A stretch of 52,050 nt of DNA from Nemertoderma westbladi (GCA_032718475.1 JAUCBJ010004247.1:1-52050); one strand, 5' to 3'; numbered from the stretch's first letter, positions 9,823-20,938 are shown. Program-made: numbers and translations. Notes: generated by a model from the sequence alone, not told the origin.

Positions 9823-11973
9823 CAGAACCACTTGGCTGTCCTACAACCTGTGTACCCAACTATTAATAAGTTTGTTGATGTTACTTTCCGTTAACTACCT
9901 CTGTTTCGTCCGCATTTAGGTTTTGGTTTGCTTCGGGTGGCAGCTGAAATATATTAATTAATTAATTATTATTTGATGATGTTTTTTTCCGATTATACCG
10001 CGTTCTGCCTATTATTAACAATTATTGGCCTTTAAGAACCACCAATTCGCACAATAATTATTGTATTTTATTGTTTATAATTTCCTCCACGTTTTCTATC
10101 ATTTCTTTCACATAGTTTCCTTTCAGCGTCTCGCTTTTTACAACTGTTTGAAAAAAAAAACTGACGCAAATAAATTAGTATTACAACATACCGAGTTAAT
10201 TAATTGTGCAGTATAATATGCATTAATTAATCATGCACATGATTTAGTATAAAAAAACAATTCTTCAGAATGCCAGTGTAATAATTAATTTAATAATATC
10301 TATGTTTTTAAAGTGTCTTACGTAATTAATTAAGTGCCTGATCATCATATTATACTCGGGGAATTTATTATCCTATGTTTTGGAAATTTATTATAATTAT
10401 GAGTTAATAATAAGTCTCAACCAATTAGCTGCTACGCCAGGTGGTTTATTTACTATCTTGGTGACACCAGATGGCTTACTATCGCGTACAATGCAATACC
10501 GTGTGTTTATCGTTTCATTGTGTATAGTAAGTAGCGTGCATCTATATATCTGATAAATAATTTGACAAATATAATATTATCGTCCGATGATATGTTTTCT
10601 TTGGTCTAACGAGGTATTTCAGTTTTAGATGGGCCGAAAAATATCAGTCAATACTATTGAATGATTGCAATAAATAAACCCGTAATGGTCTAATATTTTA
10701 ACTGCTTTTTTCTTCTTGAAACTTTCCACTTCCCTCCAGTTTTTTTGTCATGTAAAAATGTCGTCGCAATTAGCAGTTGATTACTCCTAAAATTGAACTG
10801 TAACATGTACTATTCACTTTAGTTTATTGTTTTGGTTAGAATAACTCTAACTTAGAATAACGTGGCACTGTAACATAAGCTCCTTCCTTTAATTCATAAT
10901 TTAACATCACATTTAACCTAATTTGATTTTCGTCAAGTTTCCAGGGCCCCTGTCTCCAATAGGAACCCGTGATTGGATACTCTCATATATCATTGTCCAT
11001 TGGCCACCCGCACGCATTTTTAAAAACTTTAAAAGCGTAAGTTAATTTTCCCCAGGCGCCAGAAAAACAACCTAAATCTGTTACCCGGTTATGTGACTTA
11101 TCATCATCAACTCTAGTATCTTAGCTATGGTAGAGCGTTTCTCATACAGTAACACAACCGTAGGTATGATTTCATAAAATACCTACAAATGATAGCCTAT
11201 AGCATATACGATATATTTTTCACATTTAATACGTTTTTTTTCAGTTAATTGCAAGTGAATAATAATGTGGAAACCAATATTTTTCGTAATCACGTTGCTC
11301 CTATTTTTATGCGCAAAGCAAATATACTTTACATGATGAAAATGACCGGTCTCCTTCTCCCAATAAGAGAACCAACTGTAGACCCTGGTAATGTCATCCA
11401 TCATATGTGTTCCCCCGGACTCATTACCTCACATCCCCACTTGCTGGAAGCAGGACATTTCGGTTCCGGACAATTCGGTCTCATTTATTTAGTGTTGTGG
11501 GACTGAATTTTCCGGGACCGAATTGTCCGAATTTATAATTTGGTGTGGTTATATATAGCACGCACTTATTTACAACCTTCAAAACCCCCTTGTCTTTTAT
11601 CATCTCGCTAATTGGTTCATACCACACCACCCACTCATATAATATGTAATGGATCGCCCACACAACACCTTCCGAATATTACATCATTCAGATTCCGACT
11701 TCATCACTTGACCTCAACCTAATACATGATCACCACATTACCCCAGATATCACACCATTTTTCTACTACCATCTTTAAATTGTATCGTAGCTTAAGTGTT
11801 ATAAGGCCCTAAGTAGATTTTTGTCTGATTTTACTTTTTTATTTTTTTTTTATTCAACAAAAGACATTTAAAAAACACAGCCCCATTAATTAACGCACCA
11901 TTATATCGTTGTTTTTCTCGTTATTCGGTTCTTTTTCGTTGTATTTCGTCCTAAATAATTAATATTATTTTAG
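9823..11973. other. Intron 4, right part: no gene seen
   Basis: AT-rich sequence after BHMT with many TTAATTAATTA stretches. An AATAAA 3'-end signal for BHMT is not obvious close to the stop codon. No coding exon, RNA gene or clear transposon was recognised. Confidence 0.5.
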
Positions 11974-12096
11974 GGATGATGAAGAAGAAGATATTCCGGC
12001 GAAGTTTGTTGAAAGTTTGAAGAGTATCAACACAAAGGAAGGCGAATCGGTAACACTAGGATGTGTTGTAGAAGGGAAGCCAATACCAGAGATCAG
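11974..12096 (+). CDS. Titin-like gene, exon 5 (first half of Ig domain 2)
   Basis: Acceptor attattttag|G, donor ATCAG|gttagt, phase 2 in and out. It encodes an acidic lead (DDEEEDIPAKFVESL) and strands A to B of an I-set Ig: NTKEGESVTLGCVVEGKPIP with the B-strand Cys, ending EIR just before the C-strand Trp of exon 6. This intron position, just before the Trp, is common in Ig genes. The 31-bp minisatellite begins about 20 bp downstream of the donor. Confidence 0.75.
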
Positions 12097-12112
12097 GTTA
12101 GTGTCGATGTCT

Positions 12113-14981
12113 TGTAGATGGTGATCTAATACAGTAGATTCAGTTAGATTGGTGATCCAATACAGTAGATTAAGTTAGATTGGTGATCCAATACAGTAGA
12201 TTAAGTTAGATTGGTGATCCAATACAGTAGATTAAGTTAGATTGGTGATCCAATACATTAGATTAAGTTAGATTGGTAATCCAATACAGTAGATTAAGTT
12301 AGATTGGTAATCCAATACAGTAGATTAAGTTAGATTGGTAATCCAATACAGTAGATTAAGTTAGATTGGTAATCCAATACAGTAGATTAAGTTAGATTGG
12401 TAATCTATTACAGTAGATTAAGCTAGATTGGTAATCTAATACAGTAGATTATTGGTAATCCAATACAGTAAGTTAGATTGGTAATCCAATAAGTTAATTA
12501 AGTTAGATTGGTAATCCAATACAGTAGATTAAGTTAGATTGGTAATCCAATAAGTTGATTAAGTTAGATTGGTAATCCAATACAGTAGATTAAGTTAGAT
12601 TGGTAATCTAATACAGTATATTAAGTTAGATTGGTAATCCAATACAGTAGATTAAGTTAGATTGGTAATCCAATACAGTAGATTAAGTTAGATTGGTAAT
12701 CCAATACAGTAAGTTAGATTGGTAATCCAATAAGTTGATTAAGTTAGATTGGTAATCCAATACAGTAGATTAAGTTAGATTGGTAATCCAATACAGTAGA
12801 TTAAGTTAGATTGGTAATCCAATAAGTAGATTAAGTTAGATTGGTAATCCAATACAGTAGATTAAGTTAGATTGGTAATCCAATACAGTAGATTATTGGT
12901 AATCCAATACAGTAAGTTAGATTGGTAATCCAATACAGTAGATTAAGTTAGATTGGTAATCCAATAAGTTGATTAAGCTAGATTGGTAATCCAATATAGT
13001 AGATTAAGTTAGATTGGTAATCCAATATAGTAGATTAAGTTAGATTGGTAATCCAATACAGTAGATTAAGTTAGATTGGTAATCCAATACAGTAAGTTAG
13101 ATTGGTAATCTAATACAGTAGGTTAAGTTAGATTGGTAATCCAATACAGTAGATTAAGTTAGATTGGTAATCCAATACAGTAGATTAAGTTAGATTGGTA
13201 ATCCAATACAGTAAGTTAGATTGGTAATCTAATACAGTAGGTTAAGTTAGATTGGTAATCCAATATAGTAGATTAAGTTAGATTGGTAATCCAATATAGT
13301 AGATTAAGTTAGATTGGTAATCCAATACAGTAGATTAACTTAGATTGGTAATCCAATGCAGTAGATTAAGTTAGATTGGTAATCCAATAAGTTGATTAAG
13401 TTAGATTGGTAATCCAATAAGTTGATTAAGTTAGATTGGAAATCTAATAAGTTGATTAAGTTAGATTGGTAATCCAATAAGTTGATTAAGTTAGATTGGT
13501 AATCCAATATAGTAGATTAAGTTAGATTGGTAATCCAATACAGTAGATTAAGTTAGATTGGTAATCCAATACAGTAGATTAAGTTAGATTGGTAATCCAA
13601 TACAGTAAGTTAGATTGGTAATCTAATACAGTAGGTTAAGTTAGATTGGTAATCCAATATAGTAGATTAAGTTAGATTGGTAATCCAATATAGTAGATTA
13701 AGTTAGATTGGTAATCCAATACAGTAGATTAAGTTAGATTGGTAATCCAATGCAGTAGATTAAGTTAGATTGGTAATCCAATAAGTTGATTAAGTTAGAT
13801 TGGTAATCCAATAAGTTGATTAAGTTAGATTGGAAATCTAATAAGTTGATTAAGTTAGATTGGTAATCCAATAAGTTGATTAAGTTAGATTGGTAATCCA
13901 ATATAGTAGATTAAGTTAGATTGGTAATCCAATAAGTTGATTAAGTTAGATTGGTAATCCAATACAGTAGATTAAGTTAGATTGGTAATCCAATAAGTTG
14001 ATTAAGTTAGATTGGTAATCCAATATAGTAGATTAAGTTAGATTGGTAATCCAACACAGTAGATTAAGTTAAATTGGTAATCCAATAAGTTGATTAAGTT
14101 AGATTGGTAATCCAATAAGTTGATTAAGTTAGATTGGTAATCTATTACAGTAGATTAAGTTAGATTGGTAATATATTACAGTAGATTAAGTTAGATTGGT
14201 AATCCAATACAGTAGATTAAGTTAGATTGGTAATCCAATACAGTAGATTAAGTTAGATTGATAATCCAATACAGTAGATTAAGTTAGATTGGTAATATAT
14301 TACAGTAGATTAAGTTAGATTGGTAATATATTACAGTAGATTAAGTTAGATTGGTAATCCAATACAGTAGATTAAGTTAGATTGGTAATCCAATACAGTA
14401 GATTAAGTTAGATTGGTAATCCAATACAGTAAGTTAGATTGGTAATCTAATACAGTAGGTTAAGTTATATTGGTTATCGAATACAGTAGATTAAGTTAGA
14501 TTGGTAATCTAATACAGTAGATTAAGTTAGATTGGTAATCAAATACAGTAGATTAAGTTAGATTGGTAATCCAATAAGTTGATTAAGTTAGATTGGTAAT
14601 CCAATATAGTAGATTAAGTTAGATTGGTAATCCAATATAGTTGATTAAGTTAGATTGGAGGAAATCCAATAAGTTGATTAAGTTAGATTGGTAATCCAAT
14701 AAGTTGATTAAGTTAGATTGGTAATCCAATACAGTAGATTAAGTTAGATTGGTAATATATTACAGTAGATTAAGTTAGATTGGTAATCTAATACAGTAGA
14801 TTAAGTTAGATTGGTAATCCAATACAGTAGATTAAGTTAGATTGGTAATCCAATACAGTAAGTTAGATTGGTAATCTAATACAGTAGGTTAAGTTATATT
14901 GGTTATCGAATACAGTAGATTAAGTTAGATTGGTAAACCAATACAGTAGATTGAGTTAGATTGGTAATCTATTACAGTAGA
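12113..14981 (+). repeat. 31-bp minisatellite with ATTGG-TAAT-CCAAT core
   Basis: About 90 tandem copies of a 31-bp unit, GATTAAGTTAGATTGG then TAATCCAATACAGTA. Variants include a shortened CAATAAGTT form and CTAATACAGTAGG forms, and blocks of variants recur as higher-order repeats (for example around 13080-13440 and 13600-13860). Each unit holds ATTGG, a TAAT spacer and CCAAT, a small inverted repeat. It fills most of intron 5 and resumes at 20202. Confidence 0.95.
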
Positions 14982-15211
14982 CGAGTAGAGGGGTCATTTA
15001 CAAGTAGAGGGGTCATTGTATTGTATTAGAAGGACTTGTAATATACTTTAATACATACTTTAATAACAAGTTTGCTCGAGAGGTTATACAATGTACTGAC
15101 GGGACTGTACGAGTTCTAACTTGCCTAATACTATTCTGCCTGTGTCTGGTTTAATAGCAAGTTTGCACGATCCTTCTCTCTCTCGCCCTCTTGGAGTATC
15201 CGTCTGTCGCG

Positions 15212-18200
15212 ATGCCTGCTTGCTGTGGTTGCAACCCTAGATCTGGTCGCTGCGTTCGTTGTTCGTGTGCGAGGTCGGGATTGCCATGCGCCTCCTGTGC
15301 TCCGATGGCGAGTGGGCGCTGTTGTAACGCACTGGGAGCGGTCAGTTCGCAGCAAGTCGTCTCCAGCACTTCGCGCGACATATCGCCTTCCAAAAACAAC
15401 AGTGCATCCCAACCGGCTGCCACATCATCAACAGGAGAAGATGGCGACGAGACCCTGGTAGACCATGATATAACCATGGCTTCATCTCCCAGCTCGTCGT
15501 TTCAGCTACCCAATAGGACAGCGACCCCGTTTCAGCTACCCAATAGGGCAGCGACCCCGTTTCACACAGCCTCAGAATCCGTTCCCATCGTGATGCCTCC
15601 CGGTTACAGCGGGTCTGTGGGCCACGGCGTACTCGACTACATGCTAACCAACTCGCCGCGGACGAGTCAGGCTACAACAACGAAAAAGGGCAGGGTCCAG
15701 GCACCAAGTGAGACACCACAAATAAACTCAACTCTGGATGAACTCGACTACCTCATGGAATCCGCGTCGGGCTCTCCCCAGTCTGTGATGGATGTCCCCA
15801 TATATGAACCGGGTGTCTTCCAGTCTGTGCCCGGCTCCCCCCTGTCTGAGTCAGGTGCTCCCCAGCCCGTATTGGTTGCCCCCCAATCCATGTCGTGCTT
15901 CCCCATACCCGTGTCGGGTGCTCCCCTATCTATATCGGGTTCCCGCCAGCTGGGTGCCCCCCAGTATGTGTCAGATGCCCCCCACTATGTGTCGGGTGCC
16001 CCCCAGTATGTGTCGGGTGCCCCCCAGTATGTGTCGGGTGCCCCCCAGTATGTGTCGGGTGGCCCCCAGTATGTGTCGGGTGTGCCCCAGTATGTGTCGG
16101 GTGTGCCCCAGTATGTGTCGGGTGCCCCCCAGTATGTGTCGCAATCCACGTTGTGTGTCCCTCTGTCTGTGCCTGATGTCCATCAGTCCATGTCGAGTGC
16201 CACCCAGTCTGAGTCGGATGAACCCTTGTTTGTGTCAGGAATCTCCCTGTCTATGTTGGGTTCCTCCCAGTTGGGCGCCCCCCAGTCTGTGTCGGATGCC
16301 CACCAGTCTGTGTTGTGTGTCCCGCAATCTGGAATGTGTCCCCCCCAGTCCATGCCGTGTTTCCCCCAGTCTGTATCAGGTGTGGGGCCTACAGCAGCGT
16401 CAGGTGCCTTTCAGTCCAGGGTTGGAGCCATTCAGTCCGGGGTTGGAGCAGGTCAGTCCGGGGTTGGAGCTATTCAGTCCGGGGTTGGAGCATGTCAGTC
16501 GGGGGTGGATGCCAGCCTATCCAGGATTGGAGCAGATCAGTCCGGGGTTTTGGGGGTGGAAGCCAGCGTGTCTGGGGTTGGAGCAGGCCAGTCCGGGGGT
16601 GGAGCTGTTCAGTCCAGGGGTAGAGCAGGTCAATTCTGGGTTGGAGCTGTTTGGTCCGGTGTTGAGCCCAGCCTGTCCGGGGTTGAAGCATGTCAGTCCG
16701 GGGTTGGAGCAATACAGTCCGGGGCTGGAGCAGGACAGTCCGGGGGTGGAGCTGTTCAGCCCAGGGTTGGAGCAGGTCCGTCTGGGGCAGGAGCAGGTCA
16801 GTCCGGGGGTGGAGCTGTTCAGTTCGGGGTTGGAGCAGGTCAGTCCGGGGTTGGAGTAGGCCAGTCCGAGGTTGGAGCAGGTCAGTCCGGGGTTGGAGCT
16901 GTTCAGTCTGGGGTTGGAGCAGTACAGTCCGGGGTTGGAGCAGGTCAGTCCGCGGGTGGAACTGTTCAGTCCGGGGTTGGAGCAGGTCAGTCCAGGATGG
17001 CTGGAGCCGGTCAGTCTGGGGCTGGTGCAGGTCAGTCCAGGGGTAGAGCAGGTCAGTCCGGGGTTGGAGCAGGTCAGTTCGGGGGTGGCACCTCCACGTT
17101 TGCAGCGTTCTGGGACCCCATTGCAGAGGGTCACCGCGACTCAGACCCGGAGGGGTTGATGAACCGTGCATATGGAGCTCCTCTAGTTGGTAAGGGGGCA
17201 GTGCCAGACGAACTTCTCCACCAGTGGAGACGGGTGAGCCAGCTATGCGGCTCAAAATACAGGCTGCCTGGGGGTGCTGTGGGCAGGGACGTTGTCTCCC
17301 TCCTCTCGGATGAGGCCGGTGCTTTTGTCTCTGGACTAACGCACAACATTGCTAATGCTCGTTCGGAGCGCATCCTCCTCGCTGACTCATTGCTACTCCA
17401 CAGGGACCCCAAGGTTATTAAAGCAGCCGATATTCGCCGACTCCTCACCAGACGCGTCGAGTTATGGCGCTCTGGACACCTGGAGACACTGCTTGTGGAA
17501 GCCGAACGCTGCTCCTTAAAGTTTTCAACTGGCAAGCGGGGTACCAGGAGGTGCCGACCACCAGGGGAGGAAAAGGAACACACGATCCGTATTTTCACTC
17601 GGCTCATGCTGGAGGGAAAGGTTAGAAGCGCAGTCAGATGGGTGACGGGGCGAGAATCCGGTGGGGTCCTCGACCCCAATGACGAGATCCAATCAGGAGG
17701 AAGTAACCAGCGGGTGTTGGACGTTCTCCGAGCTAAGCATCCCTCAGCAGCACCACCCCCACCGGAGGCATTACTACAACCCGAGGAAGACTTTCCACTC
17801 AGGGTTGATGTGGATATCACGGCGTCACACATCGAATCCGCTGCCCGTAAACTACATGGAGGCGCTGGTCCGACCGGATCGGACTCTACCAGGTGGCGCG
17901 ATTACCTCCTCAGCTATGGGGCCCATAGCGAGCGCCTCCGCGATGCAATAGCCAGTATTACCCGCTCCATTGCAAACTCAGTAGTTCCGTGGGAGTCGAT
18001 TCGCGCATTACAGTCAGGACGGCTCATCGCCCTGGATAAATGTCCTGGTGTTCGGCCAATAGGAATTGGTGAGTGCCTGCGACGGATCATGGGCCGTGCC
18101 ATGGCAGAGGCGACCGGGGACGACATCACCAACACGTGCGGAGCGGAGCAGTTGTCGGCTGGCACCTCTGCGGGTGCTGAGGCGGCTATCCACTCGATGG

Positions 18201-20005
18201 CGGCAATATTTGAGGATTGGCGCGATGATGGGTGGGGTGTTCTCCTGGTGGATGCATCAAATGCATTCAATGCACTAAACAGAACGGCAGCTCTGTGGAA
18301 CGTCCGCCAGCTGTGGCCCCGGTGTTCACTGTTCTTGTTCAACAGTTACCGGGGTCACAGCATCCTCATAGTCCGCGGAACAGAGGAGGTGCTGTTCAGT
18401 GAGGAAGGGGCCACGCAGGGTGACCCATTAGCAATGCCGTTCTACGCGTCGGGTGCACTCCCTCTTATTCGTCGTCTAAGAAGCACCAAGACTCGCCAGA
18501 ACTGGTATGCCGATGACTCCGCGGCAGCAGGAAAGCTAGAATATGTTCTTGACTGGTTCCTCCTGCTGCAGCATCACGGCCCCACACTCGGCTACTACCC
18601 AGAGCCTACGAAATGCTTCCTTGTAGTTGACGAAGCCTTTCTGGATGAGGCCAACAGGGTTTTCGCGGGTCACCCCATCAACATCGTAACGGGACACCGC
18701 TTCCTCGGGGGGTTTATTGGTGGGACGGACGACCAGAAGACGTTTGTAGGGGCGAAGGTAGCAGCGTGGGTCACTTCTGTCGATAAACTGTCTGAGATGG
18801 CTGAGACCCAGCCGCAGGCTGCATTCGCAGCGATGGCCTGTTCTCTGCAAAGAGAGTGGGCATATCTCCAGCGCGTCACACCTAACTGTAGCCTTGAGTT
18901 TGAGGACCTGGAGCGCGCCATCGCGGAGAAGTTCCTCCCAGCCGTTCTCAATGGAGATGTGTCAGTGAAGGAACGTAGCTTGTTTGCCCTGTCCCCTCGC
19001 ACTGGCGGCATGGGCCTACGCAACCCCGTCGCAGAGGCCGCCATTTCCTACAGGGTATCACAAAGTGGAACGCGAGCCCTATCACGGGCAATCCTGGGCG
19101 ACGACGAATTCTCTCTGGCGGGACATCTAGAATGCCTCCAATATGCGAGGAAGGCTGGGCGGGTAGAACAGCTGGCCCGCGAGGAAGACCAGTATAAGGA
19201 AGCGGTGGAGGAGATGCCTAAAGACCGGCGAAGGACTATCCAACGCGCTGCGGACTACCGCTCGGGTGGGTGGATCTCCTCCCTCCCGATATCGGAACAC
19301 CAGCTGGATCTTTCGCCGCAGGAGTTCAGGGACGCGCTGGCCATCCGGTATGGCCGTCCCTTAGCATCGGTTCCAAGCCGCTGTGACGGATGCGGGGCCG
19401 CCTTCGACATTAACCATGGGTTAAATTGTAAGAAAGGCGGCCTCGTAATACAGAGGCATAATGAGCTGCGGGACCTCGTGGGGAACATCGCGGCCCAGGC
19501 GTTCGGCTCACGCAACGTGGTGTTGGAACCCATCGTCCGGGAACAGGCGGGGATTGAGGACAAGGCGGGGCTACGGTGCGACATCGGGATTCGGGGCGCG
19601 TTTGAGAGTCAGACCCAGGCGTTGATTGATATAAAGGTAATGAACCTTGACGCCGGGTCTTACTCAAGCCGCGCCCCAATGAGTGTTCTCGAGTCCGCTG
19701 AGGATGCTAAGAAGCGGATCTATGCCGACGCCGTTTCTGATCGTCGTGGCAACTTCTCCCCGTTTGTCGCCTCATGCGATGGGATCGTGGCTCCACAGGC
19801 CAACAAACTGCTCCGGACCTTTGCGGAGAGGCTGCATCGCGCGTGGGGGAAACCCTACAGTGTGGTAATGGGCTGGATCCGGACCCGAGTCCAACTCGCC
19901 ATTATCCGCGGGGCTTCCCACTGCCTCCGTGGATCCCGGGTGAATTGGCGTAGCGGACTGGGCCTGGAGGACGGCGCAGGGCTGCCCTCAATGGCCTATT
20001 ACTAG
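15212..20005 (+). CDS. Retrotransposon polyprotein: Cys-rich head, heptad repeats, reverse transcriptase, C-terminal nuclease-like domain
   Basis: 1597 residues from the ATG at 15212, intact. Residues 1-39 are Cys-rich (CCGC, CVRCSC, CASC, CCN), similar in spacing to CXC/tesmin-type domains. Residues about 190-630 are Pro/Gly/Gln-rich heptad repeats. The reverse transcriptase follows: motif A VDASNAF (Asp1014), motif B GATQGDPLAM, motif C YADD (Asp1101-Asp1102). Near the C terminus is a knuckle C-x2-C-x7-H-x3-C (1391-1406) followed by KKGG and RHNELRD. Then come RCDIG (Asp1457) and LIDIK (Asp1473, Lys1475), the layout of a PD-(D/E)xK restriction-like endonuclease as in R2-type elements. No APE-type endonuclease is visible at the N terminus. 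The element is complete enough to be recently active. The family name is not certain. The C-terminal half is shared with fragments at 25520-25930 and 40869-42454. Confidence 0.85.
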   Translation: MPACCGCNPRSGRCVRCSCARSGLPCASCAPMASGRCCNALGAVSSQQVVSSTSRDISPSKNNSASQPAATSSTGEDGDETLVDHDITMASSPSSSFQLPNRTATPFQLPNRAATPFHTASESVPIVMPPGYSGSVGHGVLDYMLTNSPRTSQATTTKKGRVQAPSETPQINSTLDELDYLMESASGSPQSVMDVPIYEPGVFQSVPGSPLSESGAPQPVLVAPQSMSCFPIPVSGAPLSISGSRQLGAPQYVSDAPHYVSGAPQYVSGAPQYVSGAPQYVSGGPQYVSGVPQYVSGVPQYVSGAPQYVSQSTLCVPLSVPDVHQSMSSATQSESDEPLFVSGISLSMLGSSQLGAPQSVSDAHQSVLCVPQSGMCPPQSMPCFPQSVSGVGPTAASGAFQSRVGAIQSGVGAGQSGVGAIQSGVGACQSGVDASLSRIGADQSGVLGVEASVSGVGAGQSGGGAVQSRGRAGQFWVGAVWSGVEPSLSGVEACQSGVGAIQSGAGAGQSGGGAVQPRVGAGPSGAGAGQSGGGAVQFGVGAGQSGVGVGQSEVGAGQSGVGAVQSGVGAVQSGVGAGQSAGGTVQSGVGAGQSRMAGAGQSGAGAGQSRGRAGQSGVGAGQFGGGTSTFAAFWDPIAEGHRDSDPEGLMNRAYGAPLVGKGAVPDELLHQWRRVSQLCGSKYRLPGGAVGRDVVSLLSDEAGAFVSGLTHNIANARSERILLADSLLLHRDPKVIKAADIRRLLTRRVELWRSGHLETLLVEAERCSLKFSTGKRGTRRCRPPGEEKEHTIRIFTRLMLEGKVRSAVRWVTGRESGGVLDPNDEIQSGGSNQRVLDVLRAKHPSAAPPPPEALLQPEEDFPLRVDVDITASHIESAARKLHGGAGPTGSDSTRWRDYLLSYGAHSERLRDAIASITRSIANSVVPWESIRALQSGRLIALDKCPGVRPIGIGECLRRIMGRAMAEATGDDITNTCGAEQLSAGTSAGAEAAIHSMAAIFEDWRDDGWGVLLVDASNAFNALNRTAALWNVRQLWPRCSLFLFNSYRGHSILIVRGTEEVLFSEEGATQGDPLAMPFYASGALPLIRRLRSTKTRQNWYADDSAAAGKLEYVLDWFLLLQHHGPTLGYYPEPTKCFLVVDEAFLDEANRVFAGHPINIVTGHRFLGGFIGGTDDQKTFVGAKVAAWVTSVDKLSEMAETQPQAAFAAMACSLQREWAYLQRVTPNCSLEFEDLERAIAEKFLPAVLNGDVSVKERSLFALSPRTGGMGLRNPVAEAAISYRVSQSGTRALSRAILGDDEFSLAGHLECLQYARKAGRVEQLAREEDQYKEAVEEMPKDRRRTIQRAADYRSGGWISSLPISEHQLDLSPQEFRDALAIRYGRPLASVPSRCDGCGAAFDINHGLNCKKGGLVIQRHNELRDLVGNIAAQAFGSRNVVLEPIVREQAGIEDKAGLRCDIGIRGAFESQTQALIDIKVMNLDAGSYSSRAPMSVLESAEDAKKRIYADAVSDRRGNFSPFVASCDGIVAPQANKLLRTFAERLHRAWGKPYSVVMGWIRTRVQLAIIRGASHCLRGSRVNWRSGLGLEDGAGLPSMAYY
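15780..16345 (+). repeat. In-frame 21-bp coding repeats, block 1 (PQYVSG type)
   Basis: The retrotransposon ORF repeats a heptad written GAPQYVS, with a near-perfect core of nine units around 15955-16143 (GTGCCCCCCAGTATGTGTCG and variants). On each side lie degenerate PQSVSG-like heptads. The 21-bp period keeps the frame. Confidence 0.9.
16390..17095 (+). repeat. In-frame 21-bp coding repeats, block 2 (GVGAGQS type)
   Basis: About 33 units of a second 21-bp repeat (GGGGTTGGAGCAGGTCAGTC and variants) encode GVGAGQS, GVGAVQS and GGGAVQS heptads. The shared period with block 1 suggests one ancestral heptad domain expanded twice. Long open frames on the opposite strand here are by-products of the repeat. 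Confidence 0.9.
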
Positions 20006-20201
20006 GCAACCAGCAACCGCCCCTTCAAGTAATAAAACATTTCAATATACATCAAATACTAAATACTTGATTAACAAAGTATAGTTTTTATAATAGTTTT
20101 TAATTGTTTTGTGTTTGTATTCGTATTTTGTGATCTCGTCTCGTGCCTAATATTTGTTTTTTGCTATTACATTTATCAGCCAATAAAAAGAGGGAGATAT
20201 A

Positions 20202-20330
20202 ATTACAGTAGATTAAGTTAGATTGGTAATCAAATACAGTAGATTAAGTTAGATTGGTAATCCAAGAGTAAGTTAGATTGAATTTGTTTTATAATGGAAC
20301 CCAATTCCCTAGATTAAGTTAGATTGGATT
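20202..20330 (+). repeat. Distal remnant of the 31-bp minisatellite
   Basis: Four to five degenerate copies of TTAAGTTAGATTGG resume right after the retrotransposon, about 155 bp before exon 6. Confidence 0.85.
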
Positions 20331-20484
20331 TGTTTTGGAATGTATTTCATTAACCGAGCTCTGGTTATAATTTCTGACTTTTGATAGAAGGCAATACATT
20401 ACTCGAGATCAGTTTACATTAGCTGTGTTGTACTATAGTATATAAACCTGTTCCGACTTCAACTGTCTACATATATTTCCCCAG

Positions 20485-20667
20485 TTGGTCGAAGGACGGT
20501 CGATCATGTAACGCTCTTTACGACACATCGTTCGTAAACGGCAACGCTTTGCTGCGAATACCAGAAGCCTTTCCCGAAGATTCCGGAACTTTCTCCTGCA
20601 CTGCGGCAAACAGCGGCGGCGACGCCACATGTGGATGCCAACTCAACGTCGCCGAGGTCGTATATAG
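20485..20667 (+). CDS. Titin-like gene, exon 6 (second half of Ig domain 2)
   Basis: Acceptor tccccag|T, donor TATAG|gtgagg, phase 2 in and out. It starts WSKDGRS (C-strand Trp) and continues to LLRIPEAFPEDSGTFSCTA with the F-strand Cys and the D-S-G-T-F corner, then ANSGGDATCGCQL. The wording is close to titin Z-disc Ig domains (REAFAEDSGRFTC). GC content is far above the flanking intron. Confidence 0.78.
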
Positions 20668-20938
20668 GTGAGGCGATTCTTACAATTACCGCCGATATCT
20701 GAGTCCCCCGGGTCAGGGTGACTAGTCACTTTTGACAGACTATGGGTGACGTGTGACGATTTATAAGATTGTCTGAGTTATTATGCTTCAAACATTAGCC
20801 GACAGATAAACAGTGATACCGTTTTCAAATACAGATGCAGATACAAATAAATTGAGATTAAAGGCTCCGCAAGCAACGAAAAACAAAATATTATTATTAT
20901 ATATAGGAGGTAAATTCAAATGTTGATTTGTTTTGCAG

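Larger units (their letters stand above)
14982..20201 (+). mobile_element. 5.2-kb non-LTR-type retrotransposon inserted in the minisatellite
   Basis: A unique segment interrupts the 31-bp array. ATTACAGTAGA occurs immediately before it (14971-14981) and immediately after it (20202-20212), consistent with an 11-bp target duplication, although the array itself contains similar words. The 5' region starts with a short tandem (GTAGAGGGGTCATT twice, about 14986-15020). There is one long ORF, then a 3' region of about 195 bp ending AATAAAAAGAGGGAGATAT. No long terminal repeats and no A tail were seen. Confidence 0.75.

Noticed and set aside
9208-9866. Open frames of 179-207 codons overlapping BHMT in other frames
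   Set aside because: They are by-products of the GC-rich codon use of BHMT; the BHMT frame has full family conservation.
12113-14981. A CRISPR array
   Set aside because: The units are contiguous tandem copies without unique spacers, in an animal intron.
16470-17255. Long minus-strand open frame of 261 codons (and others at 15971-17134)
   Set aside because: It lies opposite the 21-bp coding repeats of the retrotransposon; a period divisible by three keeps several frames open. It is a low-complexity product with no family features.
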